Assembly (NCBI RefSeq): GCF_933775445.1 | Contig: NC_065878.1 | Span: 22,022,395-22,086,394, forward strand | Reading direction: 5' to 3' | Length of the DNA: 64,000 bases | From: Argentina anserina | Lineage: Eukaryota > Streptophyta > Magnoliopsida > Rosales > Rosaceae | Shown here: positions 1-17,066 of the stretch, one piece after another | Layout: each line of letters starts with the position of its first letter | Numbering within the stretch: the stretch's first letter is position 1 | Program-made: the position numbers and the translations under genes | Notes under the pieces: model-generated | Databases searched by the model: none | What the model was told of the DNA's origin: nothing | The model's input: the letters and a program-made list of their open reading frames with translations, nothing else

Positions 1-325
1 TAATTGGTTACTGAGATCGATCACTAATGATGGCTTTAGCAGTAATAATTCTAATTTTTCATGCAACATATATACAGAGTCCTTAAGAAGGCTTCTCTAC
101 TAAAGTTAGTCGTAATATGAAAGAAATCGAAATCACTTATTCATCTCTCTTTAGAAAAGGTGTTTAACAAAATCATATAACTAACTTATTCTATCGTTTG
201 AATCGTGTTAACGATTCTCGATTAGACTGATGTTCGCATTAATGATATTTTAGAAGAACTTTATAGTTTTACTATAAGAATACCTCATTGATTAAGATAT
301 CACTCTAATATATCAACCTACTACT
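1..325. other. intergenic, no gene seen
   Basis: AT-rich sequence left of a solo LTR. I see no open reading frame with recognisable content and no clear repeat. Confidence 0.5.
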
Positions 326-330
326 ATATG

Positions 331-797
331 TGTTAACGTTGTGATTACCAGATGGGTGGCTGATCACACGGTTAGTTATTAATGAGTGTTAGTTTGACAC
401 AAGAAGTATAGTGGTTCACCTCCCTCTCTTGGGGTAGGCTACGTCCACTTGAATCCACTAGTATAAGCAAATAGCCTTGGGTTATACAAGTAGTGATCCC
501 CCCCTAAGTGGGATGATGGGTTCCTTTTATAAGTGAGGGAACCCCTCTCATTTACATATTCTTCAATGTGGGACAAGTGCCCCTCTAGGCTTACTATGGA
601 GTCATCTTGATGAGGTCGGAAAGGTGACTTCCCGGTGGTGTCTTGATGAGTTCCGACTATCATTGGAAAGCTTGTATGACGAGGTACGCTATGAATATCA
701 TGATTGAGCCACATAGTGACTTGTAGATCCGCCTAGAGAGTGATGCTTATGCTCGGTGGCATGCCATACTAGCTCTGTGCTAGTAGGGGTGCCAACA
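331..797 (-). mobile_element. solo LTR of an LTR retrotransposon
   Basis: A 467-bp block begins TGTTAACG and ends GCCAACA, so both strands show TG...CA ends. It is flanked by a perfect 5-bp target-site duplication, ATATG at 326-330 and 798-802. Read on the minus strand it starts TGTTGGCACC and contains a TATA-like stretch (TTATAAAAGG near 530) upstream of the terminal third, as expected for U3-R. No internal domain or second LTR is present, so this is a solo LTR left by LTR-LTR recombination. The superfamily cannot be told. The weak 91-aa reading frame inside it is not a gene. Confidence 0.85.
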
Positions 798-802
798 ATA
801 TG

Positions 803-1209
803 CATGATACATGTGGTTGAACGTATGCTGAAGAGGGGGAAAGATAATAATTAACGCTAATTGCTATAGATAATCTTTCTACATAATCAAAGTAAAATAC
901 AAAAAAGAAGACTGAACCGAGCTCTTGTTTATTGGTTCCTTATGTCCCATTTTGTCCTTCTTTCTGTTCTTCTCCTAATTAAGAACTGCCTAATTTACCA
1001 GAGTCGGAACAGTACTCTAAGAAAAAAGAAAAGAAAAAAAGAGTGGCTTTTCCTCCAACTTTGCCTCTTGTCTCAACTCTTTTGCATCGAAGTTTAAGCA
1101 AAATTCCCAGGCCTACCACCACCTCCGTCCGATAATGTCATTTTCTTAGGTTTGGCAGAGGACTGAAAGACCCATGTGGAACCCAAGTTCCTGTTTTAGA
1201 TAAAAGTCT
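803..1209. other. 3' flank of the GA20-oxidase gene
   Basis: AT-rich DNA between the solo LTR and the gibberellin oxidase stop codon. The part nearest the gene (about 1000-1209) is the likely 3' UTR. No separate gene is seen. Confidence 0.4.
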
Positions 1210-2555
1210 TCAGCTGCTCTTCTGTTCTTGAAGCCAGTTTGTGAAGGCTTGCAGGGTCTTCATGTCGGCTCTATAATGCTTCTGCGTGAACTCCAGCAAC
1301 ATCGGCCATGTGAAATCTGGATATATTCTCGGGCACGAACTATCCACCAACCCTCTCGGTGGCTTCACCATTTTATCATCTCTCGGACACAAGAAAAACG
1401 CTAGTGATTTCCTTGGGGTTATGCTGTTCACTACTGCCCTGTGTAAGCAACTCTTGTACCTCCCGTTTGAAAGAGCCTTTATAAAATTCAATAACCAATT
1501 CATTAAGTTATTTCACTCATCAAAACCTGATCAATAATAATAGTGAATTCTAGGGCCGAGCTTAATTACCATGAAGGTGTCACCAATGTTAACAACAAAG
1601 GCGTTTAAATTCGGGGTGATCGAGCGCCATTCTTCGTCGACAAACACTTGAAGTCCCCCCACTTGATCTTGGTGAAGAATGGTTAAAGAAGTTGGATCAC
1701 AATGAGGTCCAGTGCCTAAAGTCTGATCTGGTTTCTGGCATGGTGGGTAATAGTTCAATCTCATTATCGAATCATTGTCTCCGAAAAATTCCTTGAAATG
1801 TGTTCTGCCCACGCCAAGGCTCATTCCTAAAAGCTCCATGATCCCTATGGAAAGTGTGCTCATGGCCTCACTATAATCTTGATACACTCTTCTGAAAAAC
1901 ACAAGGAATTCAAAAATCAGATTAATTAGGCCTGAACAGAGTTTAATAGAAGCATTACAAGGTTATTAACATTGCTCTGTTTTCACTTTTGCTCTGTTTC
2001 AGTTTTCAGTCTTTTCACATACCCGAATTTTTGGAAGTCTTCTCCCATGGCATTGCAGAGGTAATCTTTAACAACGCTGGAGGAGATCGGATCCGCGGTG
2101 TATCGAAACGACAGGGTTTCTTTCCAGGGAAGTTTTGACGAGAACCTTCCGGTGAAGCTACTGGCGTAGCCGCAGTGCTCGCCGGCTTTTCTCTGAGCCC
2201 TCTGTTTTTCAGAGAGGGGCAAACCAAAGAAGTCGTCCATGGATTGGTGTGCATCAGCTATGAGGCTTTCCTTAACGCCGTGATTCACGACGAGAAAGAA
2301 GCCATGCTTTTCACAGGCTTCTCCGACAAGCCTCGAGGCTTTCACTGCGGCCTCAGGGTTTCCGGAGAGGAAGTCACCTAAGTCTATTAGTGGGACTTGC
2401 AGTTCAGGTGTGTTAGGACATGGCTTTTCATCGTCGGGCCAAATGAACTGTTTAGGTATGTCAGTTTGGTACCGGAGCAATGAAGCATCGAAGACTAGTG
2501 GCCTATGATCATCTTCTTTTTGGTGATCTAGGGTTTTCAAGCACTCAACTGCCAT
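1210..2555 (-). CDS. GA20ox: gibberellin 20-oxidase (2-oxoglutarate/Fe(II) dioxygenase)
   Basis: Three exons: 2555-2023, 1891-1570 and 1476-1210, with GT-AG introns, giving 373 aa, normal for the family. The enzyme oxidises carbon 20 of GA12/GA53 stepwise to GA9/GA20, the rate-controlling cytosolic steps of gibberellin synthesis. Visible marks are the GA20ox motif LPWKETLSF (142-150), [10 protein letters not shown] (224-233, co-substrate region), the iron ligands H241, D243 and H297, and the 2-oxoglutarate-binding R307/S309 pair (RxS). The DIOX N-terminal domain precedes the Fe/2OG domain. The ATG at 2555 opens a typical MAVECLKTL start, and a CT-rich leader (sense strand) lies just upstream at about 2580-2640. 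Intron positions agree with other GA20ox genes. No break or missing residue is seen. The split from GA3ox and GA2ox rests on LPWKETLSF and NYYPPCQKP; the paralogue number is not determinable. Confidence 0.96.
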
Positions 2556-4108
2556 TGCATTAACAAATGTGTGAAAGCTAGAGCGAGAGAGAGAAACAGA
2601 GGAGGGAAGACAGAGAGAGGGAGAAAGAAAACAGAGTAGTCTTAGTGGGAAGAAAACTGTGATTGATATAGGTTTGAGAAGTGTGATGGGAGAAAAGCCA
2701 AGGCCGCTTATTGGGTGGATGGGTGAACAAAAATTGGAATCTTATAGCTCATTCAAATTATATGTTTGCAGAAGAGGGGCTCTAGGAGAAGCGAAAATTG
2801 CAGATGTGGGTTTGTAAATAGCAAATTTTCTGAAATAGAACGATCTGTGTGATTCTTTGTCTGTATTGTTAGTGGCCCGTCCAGGAAAGCGTTTCCCGAT
2901 GGGCTTTTGGCATGTCCTTCTGGGGAGGAAAATATTATGACACCCAATAAACCACCAGATCAGCAATAATCTATATTGAAATTAGTCTCAATTGCTTGTT
3001 ATTGTAACTTTCAACTCTGTATTGGTCATATATGGTAAAAATGTGAAGCGATGCTATTAGACCAACAATTTTCCGGTGCCCGGAACGTGGAGCCCTCTAG
3101 GCTCTATCAAAGACTCGCTGAAGCAGCTTACCCTTTTTTAGAGGTCGGCATGCTTTCCTAATTAAGGAAAGGCCCATCACCTAAATAAAATTAGTCTTCT
3201 TCTCGCCCTTCCTTTAAGTTCTTTCTAAAACTAGACTCCCTTAATCTACCTACATAAGATTGGTCTTCACGGACATTCTTAATTTGTTGTAACTTGACTT
3301 TAAAAAAAAAAATCTTAGTGTTTTACACATTATTTTTTTGATTCACGGTGAGGACATGTCCCTTTCGGGGGCCCAATGCTCATGGACAATCACGTGCGCA
3401 AGCGGAGAGCAGTCCACAACTGGAGCTGCAGGGTATCCTCACAGCCGAAGGTAATACCTTTGGCATGAGACTAATCCATGCAGGAGCCCATGTGAAATGG
3501 TTCCAGCCTGGTATTCTTAATTCACGTTTTATTGATCGAAGTTTTTTCGCAAATGAAGACCATGTTTACAAGTAAATTATCAAAGTATTATGTATGTGGC
3601 TATGTGCAAACAAAAAAATTGTTTTTTGCACCCTAAAAAATGATGAATTTTTTTTTTCGTTCAGTCACAAGAAGAAAATGCAGAAAGAGAGAGTGAGTGA
3701 GAGAGATGTGACATTGAGTGAGCAACAACAAAGTTCCTGAAGCAGACTTGTATATATCGAAACAAGTACTTGGCATGAGTGCATGACCAACGAGCACGAG
3801 TGAATTGTGGAGTTCCAGGTGGCTATGTTGGCCATGATTGCAATTTGCAAATATTCCAACGTAAGAAGGAGAGGACAAACGAGTATATATCTATCTGTTT
3901 CTGCAAGGAACGTACTGAAGGTCTGGATAAAGGAAATGACAGAGAATCCGTAGCTAATTGCATAAGGGATCGGGGGAGGTTAGGGGTGGGGGTCGGGGGT
4001 CTTGCACATATATAGTTTAGATATCTCCAGTATTAGCCACTTGCAAGTTGCAAGAACAGAATGACACAGACTAATTGAGAGGGCTTTGCATACTATTGCA
4101 TTGGATTA

Positions 4109-4134
4109 GGGGGGGGGGGGGGGGGGGGGGGGGG
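4109..4134 (+). repeat. poly-G tract (26 G)
   Basis: An uninterrupted run of 26 guanines in otherwise AT-rich intergenic DNA. Such a run can form a G-quadruplex, and its exact length is prone to replication and sequencing error. Confidence 0.9.
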
Positions 4135-5055
4135 AAGAAAAGCCACCGTCTCTGTTCTCACTTCTCAGCCGGGCCTAATCTGTTAACATATCGATAGATT
4201 ATATCATTTCATACCAGATACGTATATCTAATCTCGTCACACCTGCTCGACCATGACTCATGCTTGATTCGATCTCTAGCTTGCTAGTAATGTGGATTTC
4301 GATTTGGACGAGCACTCGAACATTTGGAAAATAGACATGAGGTCAAAGAAAACCTTATGACCATCGAAATTATAATTCAGATAAAAATGTGTTTTGTTTC
4401 TATGATGTTTCTATAGACAGAAATCTTGATTGACCAAAGATCGAAAAAGTAGAAAACTTAGACCTTTTCAAAAAAAAAAACTTAAATACAGATAGCTGAC
4501 AGATCGAGATCACTTCACCGGCAATTCTAGGACTCGATAATCATCATTATCTAACGGACGAGAGCTAGCAAAGCTAGGCCTTCTACTTTAGCCATGATTA
4601 ATGAATAAGCAAAATATATCTCATCTCAGTCATTTGTATAATTAAGCAGCATCTACCGTTAATTACAGAGTAACTACCTGCATGCATGAGGGTTAATAAT
4701 TCTAATATCGAAACGACAAGGCGTCTAGGGTTTGGACATGGACTATACGACATGCACGTACGACTGAATCGAAGTGACAATACAACAAGGTGAACAAGCA
4801 GGAAAAGTGGAGACAAAATTATTTAAATAATAAGCTTTACCAAATGGACCGGTAGGTTTATTTGCACTCGATGAATGATCGCTGTAATTCTGTAAATAAG
4901 TGCAAAGCCATGCAGGGTTGATTAAGTTGATAAGTATAGTTAATTAATGCCTTGAAATTGAAGCAAACAATTAATGTCGAACAAGGGTAGAATTCAAGAA
5001 TACTCAAAGAGATCGAGTCGATCGAATATAAGCTAATTTCTTCTGTTTGATTGGC

Positions 5056-5131
5056 TTACGACTTCCTAGAAGTCATGACTGCCCAGAATTTCTTGTGCTT
5101 AATTGGCTATGACTTCCTAGAAGTCATGAGA
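5056..5131. repeat. duplicated near-palindrome
   Basis: The 17-bp near-palindrome GACTTCCTAGAAGTCATGA core occurs twice about 60 bp apart (near 5060-5078 and 5110-5128), each after a GGCT(T)A(C/T) lead. It looks like a local tandem duplication of a small hairpin-forming segment. Confidence 0.5.
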
Positions 5132-8071
5132 CTTACATTTAAATATTCGGTTCTCTCTTTCTATATAAAGTCTTCATTCTTCAAATGCTGACAACGTCAC
5201 AATTAACTTATATATATATATATATATAGTTTAGTTTAATAATTTTCTATATGGTTTGATATAAAAGTTTCAAAATTCATAATGCCGTTTTTTGGGTCAT
5301 CAACTCATGTAAATTCAGTCGATTTATCAAATGCCTAATTTTAAATAATTTATTTATAATATATTTATGGAAGAATTAAATTCTTTTCCTATTTGGTCCA
5401 CTGGCCGGCATCAGTCTTTCTTATGCAAATTTCATACCACCTGAACCTATCTCTTTTCTTTATTCACAGTAAGAGTAGTTTTCACATTATGAAGGTTCAA
5501 ACGATCGACCTCATTTCCATTAGGTGGGAATGTGGGATTAGGATTAGGTAGGCAAAGGAAATTCAAGTGATAATGTTTACCTATTCTTGTCCCAATTTAC
5601 GTACTCCCCACTAATTTTCTAGCATGGTAAAAATGGGCATTGAAGTAAATATGCAATGTAATTAAGTTCTATGCATCGATCCGTTGTAACCATCGTCACT
5701 ATCACTCCCAACTGCACTATCATTATCATCCAAAATAACAATTTGCCTTTGATAAAAAACGAAACGTACAAATGTTGATATGATGTACGTAAAAACATTA
5801 GGGTAGTCACATTCATGCAGGCACACCACACACACGCACACACACATATATATATGAGATTTAAAAATTGCATTATTCCTTTCCTGCACTAATCTATAGT
5901 GTGATGTCTAATCGTATACTCTTGGTACGTTTTTTTAATCCAATGTGTTTTCAGTATAATTGCAAAAAATACTAATCTCTGCTAAATCTCTAAGGGTTGA
6001 CCATTAATTTGTATAAGTAGAAAAAAATTGTAAATTCCAGATAACAATTTTTGCAGATATATCAAACGAATTGTTGATATTTTCTCAGTACTTAACAGTT
6101 GAGAATTCTAATTTTAGAATTTTCTAAAGCTCACAATATTAACTAGCTTTCAAAATCTAGAAAATGCCTAATCTATAGCCATTCGTGTAACAGTAACTGA
6201 TAACCAATTACCGGCCACATAATAAGTTTTAAGTACGTATGTACGTACCTTCGTCTATCAACCGTGGTTATGACTAATTGAAAGATACTGCCTTGAAGAT
6301 CCAATGATATATACATAATAAACTGAACAAGTACGATTGTACGAAGGTGAAATCTGAAAAGAGGAGTTCTTACAGAATCATAGTTCTTGAATGAAACTTG
6401 TAATTCTTACGCTTTCTTATTAGACGCATGTATGCATGACTCGGCAGGGACTAAATTTAAGTACAGATTAAACCTAATTGGTTTCAAATCAATCTGACTC
6501 GGTATTAATCGCCGAGTTTGAACTTAGTCTACTGCATAATTAAGCATACAATGTATCACAAATTGGATGCTCAAACGTTTTAAAAATGAAGGAAACAAAT
6601 CTACAAATACGCTCATAAAATTAGTCATAACTCATGCTTGGCTTGGCCAGCGCTTGGGTGTATCAGTAGTTCGTAGATCTCCAATTTGCCATGACATATA
6701 TGCAAACATTTTCATGCACATCGTTCAAAAAAAAATCATGCACAGACAGCACGTACAGTCTCAAACTCTCAACTTTCCAACGACTCCATGCCATTTCTCT
6801 ATGTGCAGAGGTGAATGGAAGCTAGCATGTGTTGGAGCACTTAGATGTGATGGTCCTAACTCCTAAGTAGTGTTTAACTAGCTTGTTTGTGGAGTTGACT
6901 TGCATGTCATCTATGTCTTTTCCTTTACTATCAGTTTCATGGATATTGATAAGTGGGAATGCCAGAGTAGCAGATCAAATAATGAGTAAATCAGGTTTAC
7001 GACATGGGAGCAACAGATCAGATGTGTCTGAGCAAAAGCATAAATGATAAGTAGTAGTTGTTTCCATTTATCAAATTATGATGCTGTGAGTGTTAAGGTT
7101 TTAGGTTTAGAGCAAAGTTTGAAGCACGTACAGGGAGTGCTTTGGTTGGCTACTTTGTCCGATTGATATTAGGCAGGGGTTAACAAAACTGACACTAGGC
7201 CATCTCCTATTGGAAATTTGTCTGTAAAATATTGCTGGATTTCAATGTACATCAGAGTTTAATCCTAGTTGGATATCTGTTTTCCACTGCCTCACTTTTT
7301 ATGGAAAATTTCTTCTTTTATTCTTTATTTCTTTCTTTCACTTTTGGTATGATGCTGCCTTGGCGAAACATGTAAGAAAAAGAAAACATGTTGAAAGCAA
7401 GGCGATATCAAGAAACAGTATTGAGCATTTTTCATGCGTGCGATTCTTCAAATCCATTGTCTGTATAATGGGGGATCACACTAGCTAGCAATGCAGACAT
7501 AAAATGCTTAAACTCTTTAAACTCTTATTTATTCCTTAAAATATCTTTCATGTGTGGCCTTGAGTAATAGGTTTGTCCCAAAATTATTGTTGGACTCTTG
7601 TTATTATTGTGGAGCACCATAACTAATGCTGTCCCATAATGTTCTTTCCAAATAACATTCCTCAACCCCTATTATCCACAGGACAGAGAAGAAGAAGAAG
7701 AAGAAGACACAGTTGGTGGAAATTAGAGACATGAAGGTCCATACCCACGAGTGAGGCACACTAATATGAACATGAACACAAATAAAAAAGAAGATGGTTG
7801 GAGTTCTAGGTTCTTCTCCCATGAAACTGATAGACCCAAGAAGATTGGATCTATCATCAAATACTGTTTCCCTAAGTTCTTTCAAAAGAGCTGAGTAGCA
7901 GTGTCACAATTCTGCATTCCGAGAACCGGACGCGCAACAATGACTCCGACTAAGACAGTCGCACTCCCCTCCTCCCAGTGCTCATGTATGTGCCGGTCGG
8001 AGTACGGTTGTGCTGGCCGGCCCTGTCATTGCGCGTCGCCGGTGCCCGGAATCTCCACATCTGAGAATTTC

Positions 8072-8116
8072 TATATATATATATATATATATATATTTCT
8101 CTATATATATATATAT
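8072..8116. repeat. TA microsatellite pair
   Basis: Two TA runs, 8072-8096 and 8102-8116, separated by a few pyrimidines. Reading frames that overlap them (poly Tyr-Ile) are artefacts. Confidence 0.85.
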
Positions 8117-9111
8117 CCACTGAAAGGTGGCTTCCTTTTATCAGCATCTCTACCATTATTTGCTGGTGGGTCTTCTTCTGCTTAGAGATTTAAGATAACA
8201 TTGGACAATGGGGAGCAAAGACAATCTCAATTTGATTTTGGTTTTGGACTTTTGAGCAAGAAAAGCAGGGTTTGCTTGGTAGCTACTATGTCAAAAATTT
8301 ATATTTCTGTTTAGGCTTCAGCATCACCAACTTTGATGTCATCTTTCAACACTAGAAATAGGAACTTTTTTTCCAGAAAACTTTGGGCAAAAAAGTAGAA
8401 ACTAGCATAACCCTTGAACAATAAAATCAGCAATAAGGTCCACGAACAGCTAAGGGGTCCCAAATCCTGTCACTCTTGATTCCTGCTACTACCACCTCAC
8501 TCAAATCCACTGACAACAATCCTCAGCTAGTCTTCAAGTACATTGATCAGAGAAAGTGTGGAATCTTAATGAATGGTTAGCCTTAGTTGCCTAATATTGA
8601 TTGTATAGTTGGAAAAGCAATCACGGATTTGCATTGGTCGACATCCTTGACACAACAAATTCATCCACATGAACATATAACCACAATCATAAAAAACTGA
8701 AAGATGCAGAAGCATCCAGAAGAAAATAGAGAAAGTCACATCTCAAGCGATGCTGGTGTTTCCCTGAGAGAAGTCCAGGACTAGCTAGGGAGGTTATCCC
8801 ACTGTAAGACTAGTCTTTTCATCATCCCATTATGCATAGTACCCAATCTATATGATCAGGAGGATGTGGGTCCTGCTCGTTTAGGTTTACAGTCAGCTCC
8901 CATGTAAAAAGGTTGGGAAGAAACTATTGGATGCTGTTTATTGTGGAGACCTGATCAGGTTTACGTGAATCAATAGAAGACTCTAGTGTCAGATCCACAA
9001 GTAGAATTTGTTCATTATGTTTGAAACGAACATGAATGATGGCGATATTGGGGTGATTGAACCAGCCAATTACTACTAGGTAGCGCATTGCCTCTCAACA
9101 AAGGCAATGAT

Positions 9112-10351
9112 TGTTAAACAGCGACAAGCGTGGCCCGTAGACCAACTGTACCGATACTGTCCCAAATTAGTCACCTCACAGGTGTTAGGTTTTAATCACA
9201 AACGTCATCGGTACAATTGGTTATTATCCATCCACTTATAATCTCTATTTTATTTGTCACTTCTTAGATGTGAGATCTCTCATCTCTAACACTCCCCCTC
9301 ACGTGCAACCTAATTTTTAGGTTTGCACGTGACAAATTAACATCTCACACATTAGGACGAAATAAACCAAGGTCCAGTAACCAACGACACTTGGTGACTA
9401 TCCAATCGGAAAACCCTCGGATGACATGATAATGACACTCATCATGGGCCCATGACAAAGTGGCACCAAACTCGAGCCCACGACAGATTGGAGGCGTGAC
9501 TGGAGAGGGACCCGCTATGATACCATGTTAAACAGCGACAAGCGTGGTCCATGGACCAACTATACCGATACTGTCTCAACTTAGCCACCTCACAGGTGTT
9601 GAGTTTTAATCATAAAAGGCCTCAGTACAATTGGTTATTATCAAGGTTCTAAAAAGCGTTAGAAGGTATGCGCGAACAACCACCTCCTAGCGCCTAGACG
9701 GTTATGCGGCCTCCTAGGCGGTTTCAAATTATTAAATATTTATTTATTTTTATACATATATTTAAACTATTTTAATGATTAAAATATATAATAATGTTTA
9801 ATATTAATTTTAAAAATACTTAAAATAGTCTAAATTCACATAACTTAAGTAGTCCATAAAAAAATATTAGAAGAAAAGATAAATAATGAAACAAATGCAA
9901 TAATACTAAATCTCAATTTCTTTCTCTCCAAATTATTTCCTAACTCATTCAGTATCGGACTCAAACTTAATATTCATATTTCTAGAGATTTAGTTTTCAG
10001 AAAATAGACAAAGAGTGAGAGTTGCGGCATCTTTTAGTTTTTTTTTAAATGTCAAATGATGGTTGACCGCCTAGGACTAAATATGGCTGATTAGACCGCC
10101 TAGGATTGAATAGGGCCGCCTATGACTGAATAAGGCCGCCTAAGACTGATAGGACTGAATAAGGACGCCTAGGACCGCATAATTCACAAAACGCCACAGA
10201 TGGCCGCCGAGGCAAAAAGCGTGGCAGTGGGTGACCTCCTAGCACCTAGGCGCGGCCTAGACCGATTTTTAGAATACTGGTTATTATCCACCCACTTATA
10301 ATCTATATTTTATTTGTCACTTCTTAGATGTGGGATCTCTCATCTCCAATA
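9112..10351 (-). mobile_element. TRIM (terminal-repeat retrotransposon in miniature), with nested MITE
   Basis: Two direct LTRs, 9112-9291 and 9526-10351 (the second interrupted), each start TGTTAAACAGC and end near CTCATCTCYAAYA. They are flanked by the 5-bp duplication ATGAT at 9107-9111 and 10352-10356. The internal part is only about 234 bp and codes for nothing. Read on the minus strand, the LTR is followed directly by TGGTATCATAGC, one mismatch from the initiator-Met tRNA primer-binding site used by plant TRIMs. The other end of the internal part is a GAGGGGGAG polypurine tract abutting TGTTAGAG. The element is therefore complete and non-autonomous, inserted in minus orientation. A related LTR fragment lies at 59116. 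Confidence 0.92.
9643..10278. mobile_element. MITE nested in the TRIM's second LTR (Mutator-like)
   Basis: This 636-bp block splits the LTR exactly after GGTTATTATC, and that 10-mer recurs on the far side (9633-9642 and 10279-10288), so it is a 9-10 bp target duplication. The ends are imperfect inverted repeats sharing TTCTAAAAA-CG. The subterminal regions are rich in CGCCTAGG-type palindromes. From about 10067 to 10185 there are degenerate tandem units of roughly 20-25 bp with GCCGCCTAGGACTGAATA character. The duplication length suggests the Mutator superfamily; no transposase is present. Confidence 0.8.
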
Positions 10352-10519
10352 ATGATAAGTGATGAACATCAGAAGCCATAGGAAATGGGAGATTTGCATG
10401 AACTTGAATGGTTGCAAGGGTAAAGGCTTCCTATCACTGTACTAGAGCAGAGCTTCGAGCTCCCCTTCTTCCGTATGATGCTCTCAGATTTGTTTCTCTT
10501 TGCCAAGTACACTGATCAA

Positions 10520-11370
10520 CAGGGCCAGCCCTGGGGCAAGGCGAGCAGGCATGCGCTTGGGACCTCCAAAAATAAGGGCCTACAATTTCGAAGGGACAAA
10601 GATCGGCTCAAATCTCACATGTTATGACCGGATTGTGTAGAGCTCGTCGAGAGGGAGAGAATGTCGGTGGTGGCAATCCTGACGTGGCCGGATTAAAGGT
10701 CGCAGTCTCTGGGTTTCTCTATTTCAAATAGAGAGAACACAGAGAGGAGGGACGCGTGATGGAGGGAGAGAGAAGAAGAAAGAAAAGAGATGAAGAAAAA
10801 AAAAGAGGTTTGTGTGTGGAAGAGCCCACTCTAGGCTCTAATTTTATTTTAAGTTCAACAGCGGAGATCAAATGATGAAGATTAAAGGCTGAGATTTAAA
10901 AATATAAAAAGTGTAATTCCTGAAAATGCGACTTAAACGATCGTAAACTTTGTAAATACGTAAAAAAATAACCGAGCGTAGGAAAAATATTCCACGAATA
11001 CTCCCACGCTCGCAACAACACGTAGTTTAACATAAAAATGATAAACAAAAAATTTGACATCTCGAAAAAATGTCGGTTAATGCAACAACAATGCCGAAAA
11101 GAAAAAAGAAATTTGCAGGGGCTCACACTCTACCCCTTAAAGAAATTTCGTTCTCGAAATTAACTGAGTGTCAGAAGAGGTGCGGTTATGCCTCCCACAT
11201 AAGTGGTCTCATTACGGCTATGTCGTCTCCACTGCACATTCACCACGGGCACCTCGCGATTCCATAGTTTCAAATTTAGGGCTAAAAAAACGACAAATAT
11301 GAGGATTACAGCTTAGAGGCCTCAAAAAAAATTTTCGCCTTGAGATATTTTTGACACAAGGCCGGCCTTA
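10520..11370. mobile_element. non-autonomous hAT-like element
   Basis: A perfect 8-bp duplication CTGATCAA flanks the block at 10512-10519 and 11371-11378. The ends are imperfect inverted repeats: CAGGGCCAGCCCTG on the left, and TAAGGCCGGCCTTG when the right end is reverse-complemented. GGCC-rich CAGGG termini and an 8-bp duplication are the signature of plant hAT transposons. The 851 bp carry no transposase; several short frames inside (for example 10896-11126) are noise. Confidence 0.88.
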
Positions 11371-11378
11371 CTGATCAA

Positions 11379-11954
11379 TACTGTTACAAAACAGTATAAC
11401 TTTGTCAGTGTTTTTCTTGGATGAAAAATTTCCTGGAAGTGGTATTAGTTCAGCTCTTAGAGATTTAGGGTCTTGCATTTTCTCTAATTTGGGGAAAAAA
11501 GGTCCTCAGTGTTTCAGTGTTCCATCGCTCTTTATTTCCTTTCTGTTTCTTCTCTGTTTAAGCTCGATTTCGTGGCTCTTTAAAACAGTTTGCATTCCCA
11601 AGTGAAAAAGAAAACACACCAAGGTTCAAACAGAGACGAGTTTTCCATCTGAGATGGGACGCTTTTTCTGTGTATAAGTTAGAAGTAGAAACTTTATTCC
11701 CATCAGGTGCCATACATCAACAAGGAAATGCCATCACCTCCCAGAAATCAGTACCTTCTTTCCACTTGCATTTATTTTCTTTCCAACATATCATACAAGG
11801 GTCGGGGTTTATTTTTCACGAAAACAAGCCAGATTACCAATCGTACACCAAAACTCTAAAAGGTGCATGGGATATTTACCACAACTCACTGCCTCTGCCA
11901 TTATTAACTTGGACTGATTCTTACGACAAATGATACCGGTCGTGGAATAGTGGT
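11379..11954. other. 3' flank of the phosphoglucomutase gene
   Basis: Between the hAT-like element and the phosphoglucomutase stop codon. The stretch next to the stop, down to an AATAAA-like signal on the minus strand near 11690, is the likely 3' UTR. Short plus-strand frames here are not gene-like. Confidence 0.4.
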
Positions 11955-16910
<4,956 letters not shown>

Positions 16911-16964
16911 TCTTGAGTTTGTGTTTTGTGTTTCTGAGTGTGAGAGTGTTGGGAGAGAGTTGAA

Positions 16965-16995
<31 letters not shown>

Positions 16996-17066
16996 TCGGT
17001 GAAGATCTATTCTTGGACCAAATCACCAAATGCTGCCTGATGATTAGGGAGTTTGATTTAAAACTC
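16911..17066 (-). promoter_or_regulatory. 5' leader and proximal promoter of the phosphoglucomutase gene
   Basis: Only about 156 bp separate the start codon from repeat-derived DNA. A CTT repeat (GAA on the plus strand, about 16962-16992) lies some 50 bp above the ATG and is probably in the 5' UTR. Plus-strand and minus-strand frames over it are low-complexity artefacts. Confidence 0.5.

Larger units (their letters stand above)
2556..9106. other. long intergenic region, no supported gene
   Basis: Starts with the GA20-oxidase leader and promoter, then 6 kb of AT-rich DNA. All reading frames are short (under 100 codons) and resemble nothing I know. It holds simple repeats (separate entries), a short CA/TA tract near 5829-5855 and a GAA run near 7686-7706. 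No tRNA, rRNA or miRNA precursor was recognised. Confidence 0.5.

Noticed and set aside
439..714. 91-codon minus-strand frame
   Set aside because: Lies wholly inside the solo LTR at 331-797 and has no recognisable protein content.
8735..8790. Possible small-RNA-like hairpin around TTTCCCTGAGAGAAGTCCAG
   Set aside because: No convincing complementary arm nearby and no match to a plant miRNA I know.
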